Program-made: the position numbers and the translations under genes
Notes under the pieces: model-generated
Databases searched by the model: none
The model's input: only the letters and a program-made list of their open reading frames with translations
What the model was told of the DNA's origin: nothing
Shown: in pieces, positions 52,800-61,345 of the stretch
Position numbering within the stretch: position 1 is the first letter of the stretch
How the letters are laid out: every line of letters starts with the position of its first letter
Assembly: GCF_030718205.1 (NCBI RefSeq)
Contig: NZ_JAUZQF010000005.1
Coordinates: 372,001-436,000 of the forward strand
From: Nonomuraea turcica
GTDB taxonomy: Bacteria > Actinomycetota > Actinomycetes > Streptosporangiales > Streptosporangiaceae
Length of the DNA: 64,000 nt
Direction of reading: 5' to 3'

Positions 52800-53711
52800 T
52801 CATGCCGTGGCCCCGTCGTTGGCCAGGGCCTCGACGGCCTCGGTCGCCAGGTGGCGCAGGGACTCCTCCTCGACCAGGGGCACACCGAGCCGGTTGCACA
52901 GGAGGCGAGCGCACCTGTCCATGACGGCGAACGCGCTCCCGCCCGCATCGCGCCGCCCCTCCCGCGACGTCAGCGTCTCACGCAGCGCGGTGACGGACCG
53001 TGCCCAGGTCGCGAGGGCTCCGGAGTTTTCGGCTGTCCGGATCCGCCTCGCCAGCGTGATCGCCTGCTCCCGCTGGGACTCGAGTGCGCGGCCCTTGTCG
53101 AGGAGGCCCACGTGCTCGGCGCTCCTGCCGGCGGCCCTGACCAGCTCGGCCAGCCGCTGCGGCTCGGGGACGGAGGTGAACCAGGCGATGCACGTCATCG
53201 CGTACGCGGCCGTGGCCCGCTCGCCCGGCGTGAGGCCGTCCACCAGCATGTCCAACGCAAGCCTGCTGGACTCGACGAAGTGGCGCTCCACCGCCCGGAC
53301 CGCCGGACCGTCCCTGTGGCGCCCGTGCTCCCGCCGGTACGGCACGAGCAGCAGCGAGTTGTCGGGATAAAGGCTGCGGGAGTAGGACGACACCCGCTCC
53401 TGGCGCGCGAGCAGGGCCGCCATCCGCTCATAGTCCTTCTGCCTGGCCGCTGTCGTGGACGGCCGCGCGGCGAAGAATTCACCGAGTCGTTCGCTGATCA
53501 CCGTCTCGACGTCGCCCCGCTCGACCGCCGGCTCGGGCAGTATCCGAAGCCTGAGGTGATTTCCCCCATCCCAGCAGCGCAGGAAGAAGAAGTCCGTCGC
53601 CAGCCCACGCCCGGTCAGCTCCGCGGCCAGCGGCGCCACGGCGTGCACCAGCAGCTGGTCGAGATCATCGTGGTAGAAGGCGTGAGCACTGACCCACCTC
53701 GCCTCATCCAC
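52800..53711 (-). CDS. thiopeptide-type bacteriocin biosynthesis domain protein (lantibiotic dehydratase C-terminal-like)
   Basis: 303-residue protein matching the stand-alone SpaB-C/thiopeptide-type domain: WVSAHAFYHDDLDQLLV, the FFLRCWDGGNHLRLRI signature (about residues 45-61), and a long helical C-terminal half. In lanthipeptide dehydratases this domain eliminates glutamate to form dehydroamino acids, and in thiopeptide pathways relatives catalyse pyridine ring formation. No glutamylation (LanB N-terminal) partner and no precursor peptide are seen here. GGGAGG precedes the GTG start by six bases. It follows metF by 231 bases that hold no other recognisable gene. Confidence 0.8.
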   Translation of the reverse strand: MDEARWVSAHAFYHDDLDQLLVHAVAPLAAELTGRGLATDFFFLRCWDGGNHLRLRILPEPAVERGDVETVISERLGEFFAARPSTTAARQKDYERMAALLARQERVSSYSRSLYPDNSLLLVPYRREHGRHRDGPAVRAVERHFVESSRLALDMLVDGLTPGERATAAYAMTCIAWFTSVPEPQRLAELVRAAGRSAEHVGLLDKGRALESQREQAITLARRIRTAENSGALATWARSVTALRETLTSREGRRDAGGSAFAVMDRCARLLCNRLGVPLVEEESLRHLATEAVEALANDGATA

Positions 53712-53942
53712 TCTCAACCTCCCTCGCTCCGACTCCCTGCCTGCCTGCCGCCCCCGCCTGTCCCCCGGCACTCCCGGAAACACGCCACCGGCCTCAGGCC
53801 CGCGCTCTTCCAGCGGAAACAGCAGGCATCATCGGCGGCCCCTCGGACGACGGGTGGATGCATCCTGGCGCTGATCGCTCAAGGCCGGATCGAGGCTTGA
53901 TCGAGGCCTGATACAGAATGTCAGGGTGATTTACAGCTCTTG

Positions 53943-54839
53943 TCATACTCCCAGTCGCCGGCATACCTCCAGCGTCGCCGCCGACGTGTTGAAGGTCATG
54001 AAGTGAATTCCCGGCACGCCCTCGTCCAGGAGCCTGACGCACATGTCCACCGTGTGATCGATACCGAGCCGGCGCACGGCCTCAGGATCGTGGGCAACCC
54101 GGTCGAACGCGGCGGCCAGTTCGGGCGGGAATGGCGCGCCCGAGAGCTGCTCCGATCTTTCAATGGTGCTCATCCGGGTCACCGGCATGATGCCGGGAAT
54201 GATCGGGGTTTCGCAGCCGCGGGCGGCGACGCGGTCTCTCAACCTCAGATAGTCCTCGACCCGGAAGAACATCTGGGTAATGGCGTAGTCGGCGCCCGCC
54301 CGGCATTTCTCGACGAAATGCCGGGTGTCACTCTCGACATCAGGTGAGCGGGGATGGCGGTAGGGGAAGGCGGCCACGCCGACGCAGAAGTCCCCGGCGA
54401 CCTTGATCAGCCTGACGAGGTCGGCCGCGTAGGCGACCCCTTGGGGGTGCCTGGTCCACTGCCCCAAGGGATCGCCGCCCGGCGGATCGCCGCGGAGCGC
54501 CAGGAGGTTCCGCACGCCCGCCGCCGCGAACCGGCCGACGAGGTGACGCAGTTCGGCCACCGAGTGGTCGACCGCGACCAGGTGCGCCACGGGCAGCAGC
54601 GTCGTGTCGCCGGCGAGCCGTTCGGTGATCTCGACGGTGCGGTCGCGGGTCGATCCGCCGGCGCCGTACGTGACCGAGACGAACGTCGGGCGCACCGCCT
54701 CCAGCTCGCGGATCGTCCGCCAGAGCGCCTGTTCGCCCTGAGGGGTCTTGGGCGGGAAGAACTCGAAGGAGATGGAGGGAGTGCCCGCCGCGAGCAGCTC
54801 CCGGACCGAGGAGCTCCGCTGGATCGTCAGGTGCGTCAT
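53943..54839 (-). CDS. metF: methylenetetrahydrofolate reductase
   Basis: Reduces 5,10-methylene- to 5-methyltetrahydrofolate, the methyl donor for methionine. 298 residues, FAD-binding TIM barrel: [13 protein letters not shown] near the N-terminus, [11 protein letters not shown], and RGDPPGG. ATG overlaps the adenosine kinase stop. Third gene of the metK-adoK-metF set. Confidence 0.95.
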   Translation of the reverse strand: MTHLTIQRSSSVRELLAAGTPSISFEFFPPKTPQGEQALWRTIRELEAVRPTFVSVTYGAGGSTRDRTVEITERLAGDTTLLPVAHLVAVDHSVAELRHLVGRFAAAGVRNLLALRGDPPGGDPLGQWTRHPQGVAYAADLVRLIKVAGDFCVGVAAFPYRHPRSPDVESDTRHFVEKCRAGADYAITQMFFRVEDYLRLRDRVAARGCETPIIPGIMPVTRMSTIERSEQLSGAPFPPELAAAFDRVAHDPEAVRRLGIDHTVDMCVRLLDEGVPGIHFMTFNTSAATLEVCRRLGV

Positions 54840-55864
54840 GGCGACACCAGCGCCATCATGGGGACCTTGCCCAGCGCGACCTCGGCCTGCGCCTCCGCGA
54901 CCCGCTGGAGCTCGGTGGCCGCCGCGCCCCCGTAGGTGTCCGCCACCCGCTCCACCGCGGTCTCGAGATGGAACTCATACCCCTGGCCGCCCACCGACTC
55001 GATCGCCAGTGCGGCCATGAGGCAGCCGGCCTGAGCCGCGCGCTCCAGCGGGAATCCCCAGGCGACCCCGGCGAAGAACCCCGCGCGGAACGCGTCGCCC
55101 GCGCCGGTCGGATCGACCGGCTCCTTGACCGGAACCGCAGGCACGAAGATCGGCTCCATGCCGCGCCGGTCGACGCGTGCGCCGTCGGCGGCCAGGGTGG
55201 TCACCCAGACCTCGACCCGCTCCAGCACGTCCCTCTCCGACCAGCCGCACTTGCCCAGGAGCAGCGACCGCTCGTACTCGTTGGTGAGCAGGTAATGTGC
55301 GCCATCCAGCAACGAGACGATCTCGTCCGCGGCGAGCAGGGCGAGTTGCTGTGAGGGGTCGGCGGCGAACGGGTATCCGCGGGCCCGGCACTCCTCGGAG
55401 TGGCGGGCCATGGCGGCCGGCTCGTTCGGGCTGACGATCACCAGCTCGCACCCGCCCACGCGCCGTACGACCGGGGCCAGCTCGATCTCCCCCGCCTCCC
55501 GCATCGCCCCGGGGTAGAACGAGGCGATCTGGTTCCCATCGAGGTCGGTCGTGCAGGAGAAGCGGGCCGTGTGATGGCTGTCGGAGATCCTGACCGACTC
55601 GACGTCCACCCCGTGCTGGAGCAGCCATCTGCCGTAGTCGCCGAAGTCGGGGCCCGCGGCGCCGACCAGGATGGGGAACAGGTTGAGCTGGCCCAGGCCG
55701 TAGGCGATGTTGGCGCCGACGCCACCCCTGCGCACGGTGAGACGGTCGACGAGGAAGGACAGCGACACCGCGTCGAGCTTGTCCTTGACGAGCTGCTCGG
55801 TGATCCGGCCGGGGAAGGTCATCAGATGATCCATCGCGATCGAACCGGTAACGATGATGCTCAT
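54836..55864 (-). CDS. adoK: adenosine kinase (PfkB family)
   Basis: 342-residue sugar/nucleoside kinase closely resembling mycobacterial adenosine kinase ([20 protein letters not shown] start, [18 protein letters not shown]). The catalytic Asp is in [13 protein letters not shown] near residue 257. It would remove adenosine released from S-adenosylhomocysteine. AAGGAG lies nine bases before the ATG. Confidence 0.9.
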   Translation of the reverse strand: MSIIVTGSIAMDHLMTFPGRITEQLVKDKLDAVSLSFLVDRLTVRRGGVGANIAYGLGQLNLFPILVGAAGPDFGDYGRWLLQHGVDVESVRISDSHHTARFSCTTDLDGNQIASFYPGAMREAGEIELAPVVRRVGGCELVIVSPNEPAAMARHSEECRARGYPFAADPSQQLALLAADEIVSLLDGAHYLLTNEYERSLLLGKCGWSERDVLERVEVWVTTLAADGARVDRRGMEPIFVPAVPVKEPVDPTGAGDAFRAGFFAGVAWGFPLERAAQAGCLMAALAIESVGGQGYEFHLETAVERVADTYGGAAATELQRVAEAQAEVALGKVPMMALVSP

Positions 55865-55878
55865 GGACGCCAGCTCCT

Positions 55879-57060
55879 TCACACGGCCCTGCCGAGAGCG
55901 TCGGCGCGGTCGGTGGTCTCCCAGGACAGGCCCTCGCGCCCGAAGTGCCCGTAGGCCGAGGTCTGCGCGTAGATCGGGCGCAGCAGATCCAGGTCGCGGA
56001 TGATCGCCGCGGGGCGGAGGTCGAACACCTTGGTCACGGCGTCCTGGATCTTCGCGACCTCGGTTTTCTCGGTGCCGAAGGTCTCGACGAACAGTCCGAC
56101 GGGGTGCGCCTTGCCGATCGCGTACGCCACCTGCACCTCGCACCGGTCGGCCAGTCCCGCCGCCACGACGTTCTTGGCCACCCACCGCATCGCGTACGCG
56201 GCCGAGCGGTCCACCTTGGACGGGTCCTTGCCGGAGAAGGCGCCGCCGCCGTGCCGGGCCATCCCGCCGTAGGTGTCGACGATGATCTTGCGGCCGGTCA
56301 GCCCCGCGTCTCCCATCGGGCCGCCGATCTCGAACCGTCCGGTCGGGTTGACCAGCAGGCGATAACCCTCGGTCTCGATGCCGACCTCGGCCAGCAGGGG
56401 CGCCACGACGTGCTCGGCGATGTCGGGGACGAGCAGGCCGTCCAGGTCGACGCCGGCGGCGTGCTGGCTGGAGACGACGATGGTGTCCAGCCGCACCGGC
56501 CGGTCGCCGTCGTACTCGACGGTCACCTGGGTCTTGCCGTCCGGCCGCAGGTACGGCACGACGCCGCTCTTGCGCACCTCGGACAGCCGCCGGGCAAGCC
56601 GATGGGCCAGTGCGATCGGCAGCGGCATCAGCTCGGGCGTGTCCCGGCAGGCGTAGCCGAACATCAGACCCTGGTCTCCGGCGCCCTGCCGGTCGAGCTC
56701 GTCGCCGTCGCCGCCCACTCGGTGCTCGTAGGCGTCGTCGACGCCCTGGGCTATGTCGGGCGACTGCGCGCCGATGGACACCGACACCCCGCAGGAGGCG
56801 CCGTCGAACCCCTTGGCCGACGAGTCGTACCCGATCTCCAGCAGCGTCCTCCTGACGATGGCCGGGATGTCGGCGTAGGTCTTGGTCGTGACCTCGCCCG
56901 CGACGTGCACCTGGCCGGTGGCGATCAGCGTCTCGACCGCGACCCGGCTGGTGGCGTCGCCACTCAGCAGCTCGTCGAGTATCGCGTCGCTGATCTGGTC
57001 GGCGATCTTGTCGGGGTGGCCCTCCGTGACGGACTCGGATGTGAACAAGCGACCGCCCAT
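55879..57060 (-). CDS. metK: S-adenosylmethionine synthetase
   Basis: Makes SAM from methionine and ATP. 393 residues, all landmarks present: [20 protein letters not shown] start, [32 protein letters not shown] 57060 follows GGAGGA. First gene of the SAM-supply cassette; a housekeeping metK is likely elsewhere. No SAM riboswitch was recognised in the 113 bases upstream. Confidence 0.95.
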   Translation of the reverse strand: MGGRLFTSESVTEGHPDKIADQISDAILDELLSGDATSRVAVETLIATGQVHVAGEVTTKTYADIPAIVRRTLLEIGYDSSAKGFDGASCGVSVSIGAQSPDIAQGVDDAYEHRVGGDGDELDRQGAGDQGLMFGYACRDTPELMPLPIALAHRLARRLSEVRKSGVVPYLRPDGKTQVTVEYDGDRPVRLDTIVVSSQHAAGVDLDGLLVPDIAEHVVAPLLAEVGIETEGYRLLVNPTGRFEIGGPMGDAGLTGRKIIVDTYGGMARHGGGAFSGKDPSKVDRSAAYAMRWVAKNVVAAGLADRCEVQVAYAIGKAHPVGLFVETFGTEKTEVAKIQDAVTKVFDLRPAAIIRDLDLLRPIYAQTSAYGHFGREGLSWETTDRADALGRAV

Positions 57061-57124
57061 GTCTCCTCCGCATCTCCAGACGATGCGCCGATGATGAGCG
57101 GTCCCGATCGAGTTTCGAGCCAGG

Positions 57125-57161
57125 GCCGCTGAGTGAGCCGTCATCGGCGTCACCCAGCGGC
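57125..57161 (-). terminator. terminator hairpin downstream of ohr
   Basis: GCCGCTG (57125-57131) pairs with CAGCGGC (57155-57161), with nested GTGA/TCAC and CCG/CGG pairs inside. It begins 12 bases after the ohr stop on the minus strand. Confidence 0.6.
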
Positions 57162-57173
57162 ACATGGTCTTCC

Positions 57174-57584
57174 CTACTCCACGACCAGGTTGACCGGGAT
57201 GTTGCCGCGGGTGGCGTTGGAGTAGGGGCACACCTGGTGGGTGGCCTCGACGAGCTCACGGGCCGTCTCCGGGGCGATCGAGTCGGGCAGCTCGACCCGG
57301 AGCGTGGCCTCGAGCTGGAAGCCGCCCTGGCCGTTCGGCGACAGGCCGATCTCGGCCGTGACCGACGCGTCCGAGACGTCGATCTTCTTCTGAGCGCCCA
57401 CCAGCCGCATCGCCGAAGCGAAGCAGGCCGCGTACCCGGCGGCGAAGAGCTGCTCGGGGTTCGTGCCCTCACCGTCGCCGCCCAGCTCCTTCTGCAGGGC
57501 CAGCTTGACGTCCAGCCGTCCGTCCGAGGAGACCGCGCGGCCGTCGCGCCCGGCGGAGGTGGCGATGGCGATGTACATGCTCAT
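57174..57584 (-). CDS. ohr: organic hydroperoxide resistance protein (OsmC/Ohr family)
   Basis: 136-residue thiol peroxidase that reduces organic hydroperoxides. Both redox cysteines are visible: [10 protein letters not shown] and [13 protein letters not shown], the second motif typical of Ohr over OsmC. AGGAAAGGG lies seven bases before the ATG. Divergent from a TetR gene with shared operators. Confidence 0.93.
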   Translation of the reverse strand: MSMYIAIATSAGRDGRAVSSDGRLDVKLALQKELGGDGEGTNPEQLFAAGYAACFASAMRLVGAQKKIDVSDASVTAEIGLSPNGQGGFQLEATLRVELPDSIAPETARELVEATHQVCPYSNATRGNIPVNLVVE

Positions 57585-57605
57585 GACGATGCCCTTTCCT
57601 AATGA

Positions 57606-57653
57606 ACAGACCTGTCTGTCTGCCACATGCCATGAGAGTAGACAGGTCTGTCT
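57606..57653. promoter_or_regulatory. paired inverted operators in the ohr-tetR intergenic region
   Basis: The 12-mer ACAGACCTGTCT occurs at 57606-57617 and, inverted, at 57642-57653 (AGACAGGTCTGT), with extra CTGT repeats around both. They lie between the ohr start (57584) and the TetR start (57668), the expected place for a repressor that controls both genes. Confidence 0.7.
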
Positions 57654-57667
57654 GGTATCGTCAACAC

Positions 57668-58240
57668 GTGAGCGCAGAAACGTTGGAAGGCCGTCGCCCG
57701 AGTGCGGCGCGCACCCGCGTGCTCGACACCGCGGCGCGCCTGTTCTACCGGGAGGGCGTGCACACGGTCGGGATCGACCGGATCATCGCGGAGGCGGACG
57801 TCGCCAAGGCGACCTTCTACAAGCACTTCCCGAGCAAGGACGACCTTGTCCGCGCGTACGTGACCGAGCAGAGCGCGCGACAGCGCGCCGCGGCCGCCAC
57901 CATGCAGGCTGATTCTCCGCGCGAGAAGCTGATGGGCATTTTCGCCTTCATGTGCGAGTTCGGGGCCGGCCCCACCTACCGCGGCTGTCCCTTCGTCAAC
58001 ACGGCGGCCGAATATCCCGATCCCGGTCACCCCGTGCGGCAGGCCATCGCCGAGTACCGCCGCTGGGTCCGCGACCTCTACCGGGACCTGCTGGCCGCCG
58101 ACGGCCACCCCGACGCGGAGCGGACCGCCGACATTCTCCTGCTGCTCAGAGACGGGCTCGTGGTCGGCTTCGACCTCGACGACCCCGCCCGAGTGCGTGC
58201 CGCCCTCCTGGAAGCACTCGACAGAGTGCTGGGCGCGTAA
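57668..58240 (+). CDS. TetR-family repressor of ohr
   Basis: 190 residues: helix-turn-helix IDRIIAEADVAKATFYKHFP, then a ligand domain with CEFGAGPTYRGCPF; the two cysteines there could sense oxidants or thiol-reactive compounds. The GTG at 57668 lacks a binding site and follows TATCGT (57656-57661) by 6 bases, so the mRNA may be leaderless. The longer frame from 57602 runs across both operators and is unlikely. Confidence 0.87.
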   Translation: MSAETLEGRRPSAARTRVLDTAARLFYREGVHTVGIDRIIAEADVAKATFYKHFPSKDDLVRAYVTEQSARQRAAAATMQADSPREKLMGIFAFMCEFGAGPTYRGCPFVNTAAEYPDPGHPVRQAIAEYRRWVRDLYRDLLAADGHPDAERTADILLLLRDGLVVGFDLDDPARVRAALLEALDRVLGA

Positions 58241-58241
58241 C

Positions 58242-58367
58242 GGACTCGGGCACATCGGACACGGTGCCGGACTCGGGCACATCGGACACGGTGCCGGACT
58301 CGGGCACATCGGACACGGTGCCGGACTCGGGCACATCGGACACGGTGCCGGACTCGGGCACATCGGA
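58242..58367. repeat. 27-bp tandem repeat, 4.7 copies, between convergent genes
   Basis: Units begin at 58242, 58269, 58296, 58323 and 58350 with GGACTCGGGCACATCGGA; the first four continue ACGGTGCC-like to 27 bp and the last stops after 18. The copies look identical by eye. Each junction contains GTGCC-GGACTCG-GGCAC, a 5-bp stem, so the array could form a row of hairpins. It starts just after the TetR stop and ends six bases before the acyl-CoA dehydrogenase stop, so it may act as a terminator. Since 27 is divisible by three it yields a false repetitive frame on the minus strand. Confidence 0.9.
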
Positions 58368-58372
58368 TGAGG

Positions 58373-60013
58373 TCAGGGTTGTGCCAGGCGGCGGGCGATG
58401 ACCCGGAGCGCGAGCACCTCGTCGGCGCCTTCGAAGATCGACAGCACGCGGGCGTCCACGAACAGCCGTGAGACGGCGTACTCCTCGGCGTACCCGTAGC
58501 CGCCGTGCAGCTGCTGGGCTTCGCGGGTGACCCACTCTGCCGCCCGGCAGGCGACCTGCTTCACCTGCGCGGCCTCGAGGTCGCCGTCGCCGGCCGCGAC
58601 TGCACGCGCCGCCGCGAACGTGAACGCGCGGCACGCGGCGATCAGCGCCGCCATCCTGGCGATCTTGGCCCGGGTGAGCTGGTAGTCCGCGAGCGACCGG
58701 CCGAAGACCGGCCGCTGCCGGGCGTAGTCCACGGCCAGTTCGAGCGCCGACTGCATGACGCCGACGGCGCGGGCGGCGGTTTGCAGGCGCGCGTTGGCGA
58801 ACGACCGCATCTGCAGGTAGAAGCCGCGCCCGAGGCCGTCGTCCAGGCCGATCAGGTCGGCGGCGGGCACGCGCCAGCCGCCGAACCCGACCTCGAAGGA
58901 GTGCATGCCGCGATAGCCGAGGGTACGGATGGCGCGCCCTTCGACGCTCCCGCCGCCCTCTTGGGTGAGGTGCCAGGTGTGGCCGGTGAAGGACGGTTTC
59001 TCGACGACGAACAGCGACAGCCCGCGGTGGGCGGCGGTGCGGTCCGGGTCGGTGCGGGCGAGGACGAGCAGGTAGTGGGCGCGGCCGGCGAAGGTGCACC
59101 AGGTCTTGACGCCGTTCAGCACCCACTCCTCGCCGTCCCTGACCGCACTGGTGGTGATGGCGGCGACGTCCGACCCGCAGTCGGGCTCGGTCACCGCGAC
59201 GGCGCACAGCCGCTCCCCCGACGCGATCGCGGGTAGCCAGCGCCGTTTCTGCTCCTCTGTGCCGCCCCGGGCGATCGCGGCACCGATGATCTCAGGGCGG
59301 GTGATGAGCGAGCCCGCGGCCCCGAGCGAGGCGCGGGAGAGCTCTTCGGTCACCACGACCATGCTCAGCAGCTCGTCGGCGCCGCCTTCGGCGTAGCCGC
59401 CGTACGAGGCGGGGATCGACAGCCCGAAGCAGCCCATGTCGGCGAGGCCGTCGATGATGGCGTCGGGGATGTCCTCGTCGTCGCGGTGTATGCGGCCGGC
59501 CGCCGGGGCGATCTGGTCGGCGGCGAATTCGCGGAAGGCGGTGCGGACGAGCTGCAGCTCGTCGGACAGGTGTCGCGGTCCCGCCTCGCCGGTGGCCATG
59601 ACCCGCTCGGCCACCCGTTCCAGGAGGCCAGGATCCCGTCCCGCGGCGACGTGTGCGGCCATCCCGTCCAGCGCGGTCCGGTCCACACCCCATAGGCCTT
59701 CCCGTCCGGTCATGCGGCCGGCGAGCTCGGCGGCGACGTCGGCGGCGTAGAGCAACGCCAGGTCGTCCTCGGCCCCATCGTCGTCCAGATCGCCCGGACC
59801 AAGGCCGCCAGCACCAAGGCCGCCGGCACCGACCCTACGGCTGCGGGCGTGGGCCTGATGGCCGAGCAGGGCCACGGCGGCCGCGACGGACGACGACATC
59901 GACGCCACGTCGTAGGCGACGGCCTGGTGCTCGTCGACCGGCTGCACGTGCGCGGCGGCCTTGCCGACGACGGCCTGCAACGTCTCGACGATGGCGCGGG
60001 CGTTGTGCTGCAT
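58373..60013 (-). CDS. acyl-CoA dehydrogenase, (2S)-methylsuccinyl-CoA dehydrogenase-like
   Basis: 546-residue flavoenzyme, much longer than the about 385 residues of ordinary acyl-CoA dehydrogenases because of a helical N-terminal extension of about 150 residues, as in Mcd of the ethylmalonyl-CoA pathway (about 547). The catalytic core has TEPDCGSD, GYRGMHSFEVGF, SFANARLQTAARAVG and the C-terminal QLHGGYGYAEEY and IFEGADEV motifs; the LGYRGM and NARLQTAARA-GV strings are characteristic of Mcd. It would oxidise methylsuccinyl-CoA to mesaconyl-CoA. A Gly-rich segment near residue 63 is probably a linker. It follows the hydratase gene by 81 bases. Confidence 0.82.
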   Translation of the reverse strand: MQHNARAIVETLQAVVGKAAAHVQPVDEHQAVAYDVASMSSSVAAAVALLGHQAHARSRRVGAGGLGAGGLGPGDLDDDGAEDDLALLYAADVAAELAGRMTGREGLWGVDRTALDGMAAHVAAGRDPGLLERVAERVMATGEAGPRHLSDELQLVRTAFREFAADQIAPAAGRIHRDDEDIPDAIIDGLADMGCFGLSIPASYGGYAEGGADELLSMVVVTEELSRASLGAAGSLITRPEIIGAAIARGGTEEQKRRWLPAIASGERLCAVAVTEPDCGSDVAAITTSAVRDGEEWVLNGVKTWCTFAGRAHYLLVLARTDPDRTAAHRGLSLFVVEKPSFTGHTWHLTQEGGGSVEGRAIRTLGYRGMHSFEVGFGGWRVPAADLIGLDDGLGRGFYLQMRSFANARLQTAARAVGVMQSALELAVDYARQRPVFGRSLADYQLTRAKIARMAALIAACRAFTFAAARAVAAGDGDLEAAQVKQVACRAAEWVTREAQQLHGGYGYAEEYAVSRLFVDARVLSIFEGADEVLALRVIARRLAQP

Positions 60014-60094
60014 GTCGGCGATCCTCAGGCTCGGAGTACGTGGTGATGGTCTCGGCGACGCAGCCGGGTGGGGACGGCCTCGCGGGCGGCCGGT

Positions 60095-60958
60095 TCACGC
60101 ATGGCAGGCCCCTTCGATCGTCAACGTGGAGCAGGGCTCGCCGGAATCATCGCCGAACAGGCCCAGCGTGAGCGGGGCGGCACCGACCCGGCGCAGTCGG
60201 GCGGCCTGACCACAGAACAGGGGTTTGCGGTTCCGGTGCCGCATGCGCAGGATCGGCGCGTCATGTTTCTCCAGCCGCAGCACCTCGGCGAGGGCCATCG
60301 TCATCAGCGGCCCATGCACCGCCAGGCCCGGATACCCCTCGACGCGGGTGGCGTACGGCCAGTCGTAGTGGATGCGGTGCGGGTTCGCCGTGGCGGCGCT
60401 GAAGCGCATCAGCAGGGTCGGGTCGGTGGCGAGATCCCACGCCCACTCCCCCGCCCGGATCAAGGGCGCGCCGGCCGGAACCAGGGCGGCCGGGATCTCG
60501 ATGTCCGCCGCGAAGGAGACGGGCACCGCGTCGCGGTAGATGAGGTCCTGGCGTTCCTCGAGCGCGAGCCGGTCGCGCTCGTCGTACAGCGTGGTGGCGA
60601 CGACCACCACGACCAGCCTGCCCGAACGCCCGGACTTCTCGGTGACCGACTCCACCCGCGACTTGCGCCGGACCATGGCGCCGACCGTGAGCGGAGCGTG
60701 GAAGACGACCTCGCCGCCGGCGAACACGCGCCGCGGCAGCTCCACCGGAGGCAGGAACGACCCGCGCGCAGGATGACCGTCCACCCCGAGCACGGACGAG
60801 ACGGGCCAGCGGGCCAGCGCGACCCAGTGCCACAACGGCGGCAGTGCGTCTCCCGGACCGATCACGGGCATGCCGTCGTCGAACAGCGCCGACAGGGCCG
60901 CCACGGGATGCGGTTCGACCGTTTCGACGGTGGTGACGGTGTGCGGGGCCCAGCTCAT
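60095..60958 (-). CDS. MaoC-like hydratase, 3-methylfumaryl-CoA (mesaconyl-C4-CoA) hydratase-like
   Basis: 287-residue double hot-dog protein. The C-terminal half carries RFSAATANPHRIHYDWPYA and VEGYPGLAVHGPLM (His194, His197, Asp199), the pattern of Meh-type hydratases and related FAS1-like dehydratases. In the 3-hydroxypropionate bicycle Meh hydrates 3-methylfumaryl-CoA to citramalyl-CoA. The neighbouring Mcd-like dehydrogenase and CaiB-type transferase suit such a route. A more general enoyl-CoA hydratase role is possible. Confidence 0.72.
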   Translation of the reverse strand: MSWAPHTVTTVETVEPHPVAALSALFDDGMPVIGPGDALPPLWHWVALARWPVSSVLGVDGHPARGSFLPPVELPRRVFAGGEVVFHAPLTVGAMVRRKSRVESVTEKSGRSGRLVVVVVATTLYDERDRLALEERQDLIYRDAVPVSFAADIEIPAALVPAGAPLIRAGEWAWDLATDPTLLMRFSAATANPHRIHYDWPYATRVEGYPGLAVHGPLMTMALAEVLRLEKHDAPILRMRHRNRKPLFCGQAARLRRVGAAPLTLGLFGDDSGEPCSTLTIEGACHA

Positions 60959-60971
60959 CGGATTCTCTCGC

Positions 60972-61345
60972 TCACGTGATGGGGTTGCGCGCGATCAGCT
61001 GCGCCGCGATGACGTTGCGCTGGATCTCGCCACCTGCATGGCGGTGCGCATGGCCTGCAGGTCGCTGCGCCGCCCGGCTCGGTGAGCGCCATCGTGGCCC
61101 TGAGCGTGCCGGCGGCCATCGGTGGCAGGTACCGTTCGCGCTGCTCCTGTGGCGCTGACATCCACGCCGCCGTATTCGGCGGGTGCCAGCAGGCCGAAGA
61201 AGCCCAGTTTCTTCGTTTCATCGATGAACTCGGCCGGGTAGGTGTCCCCCGCCTCGTAGTCCCGCACCCGCGGCCGGACCCGCTCGTCGACGAAAGCACC
61301 GGTCAGGGCCACGATGTCCCGCTCGTCCTGGGTCAATGCGCTCAT
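60972..61345 (-). pseudogene. decayed acyl-CoA dehydrogenase
   Basis: Three collinear pieces of an acyl-CoA dehydrogenase in different frames. The N-terminus starts at ATG 61345 (MSALTQDERDIV to FGLLAPAEYGGVDVSA); a central piece follows in another frame (QERYLPPMAAGTLRATMALT then EPGG), and near the stop at 60972 the normal C-terminus GEIQRNVIAAQLIARNPIT. About 370 bp remain of an expected 1150 bp, so there were at least two internal deletions. The ATG still overlaps the stop of the CoA transferase gene (ATGA), showing that it once was a coupled gene of this operon. Confidence 0.82.

Noticed and set aside
57061..57173. SAM riboswitch upstream of metK
   Set aside because: Only 113 bp are available, none of the SAM-I, SAM-II or SAM-IV landmark strings were seen, and the one clear hairpin sits just after the ohr stop, where a terminator is expected.
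57602..57667. longer N-terminus for the ohr-linked TetR protein
   Set aside because: It would be encoded by the operator repeats themselves and has no ribosome binding site.
58242..58367. possible CRISPR array
   Set aside because: The units are directly adjacent with no unique spacers and no cas genes are nearby.
58146..59207. minus-strand frame containing repeated nine-residue DVPESGTVS units
   Set aside because: The peptide repeats arise only because the 27-bp DNA repeat is divisible by three; the dehydrogenase frame stops before the array.
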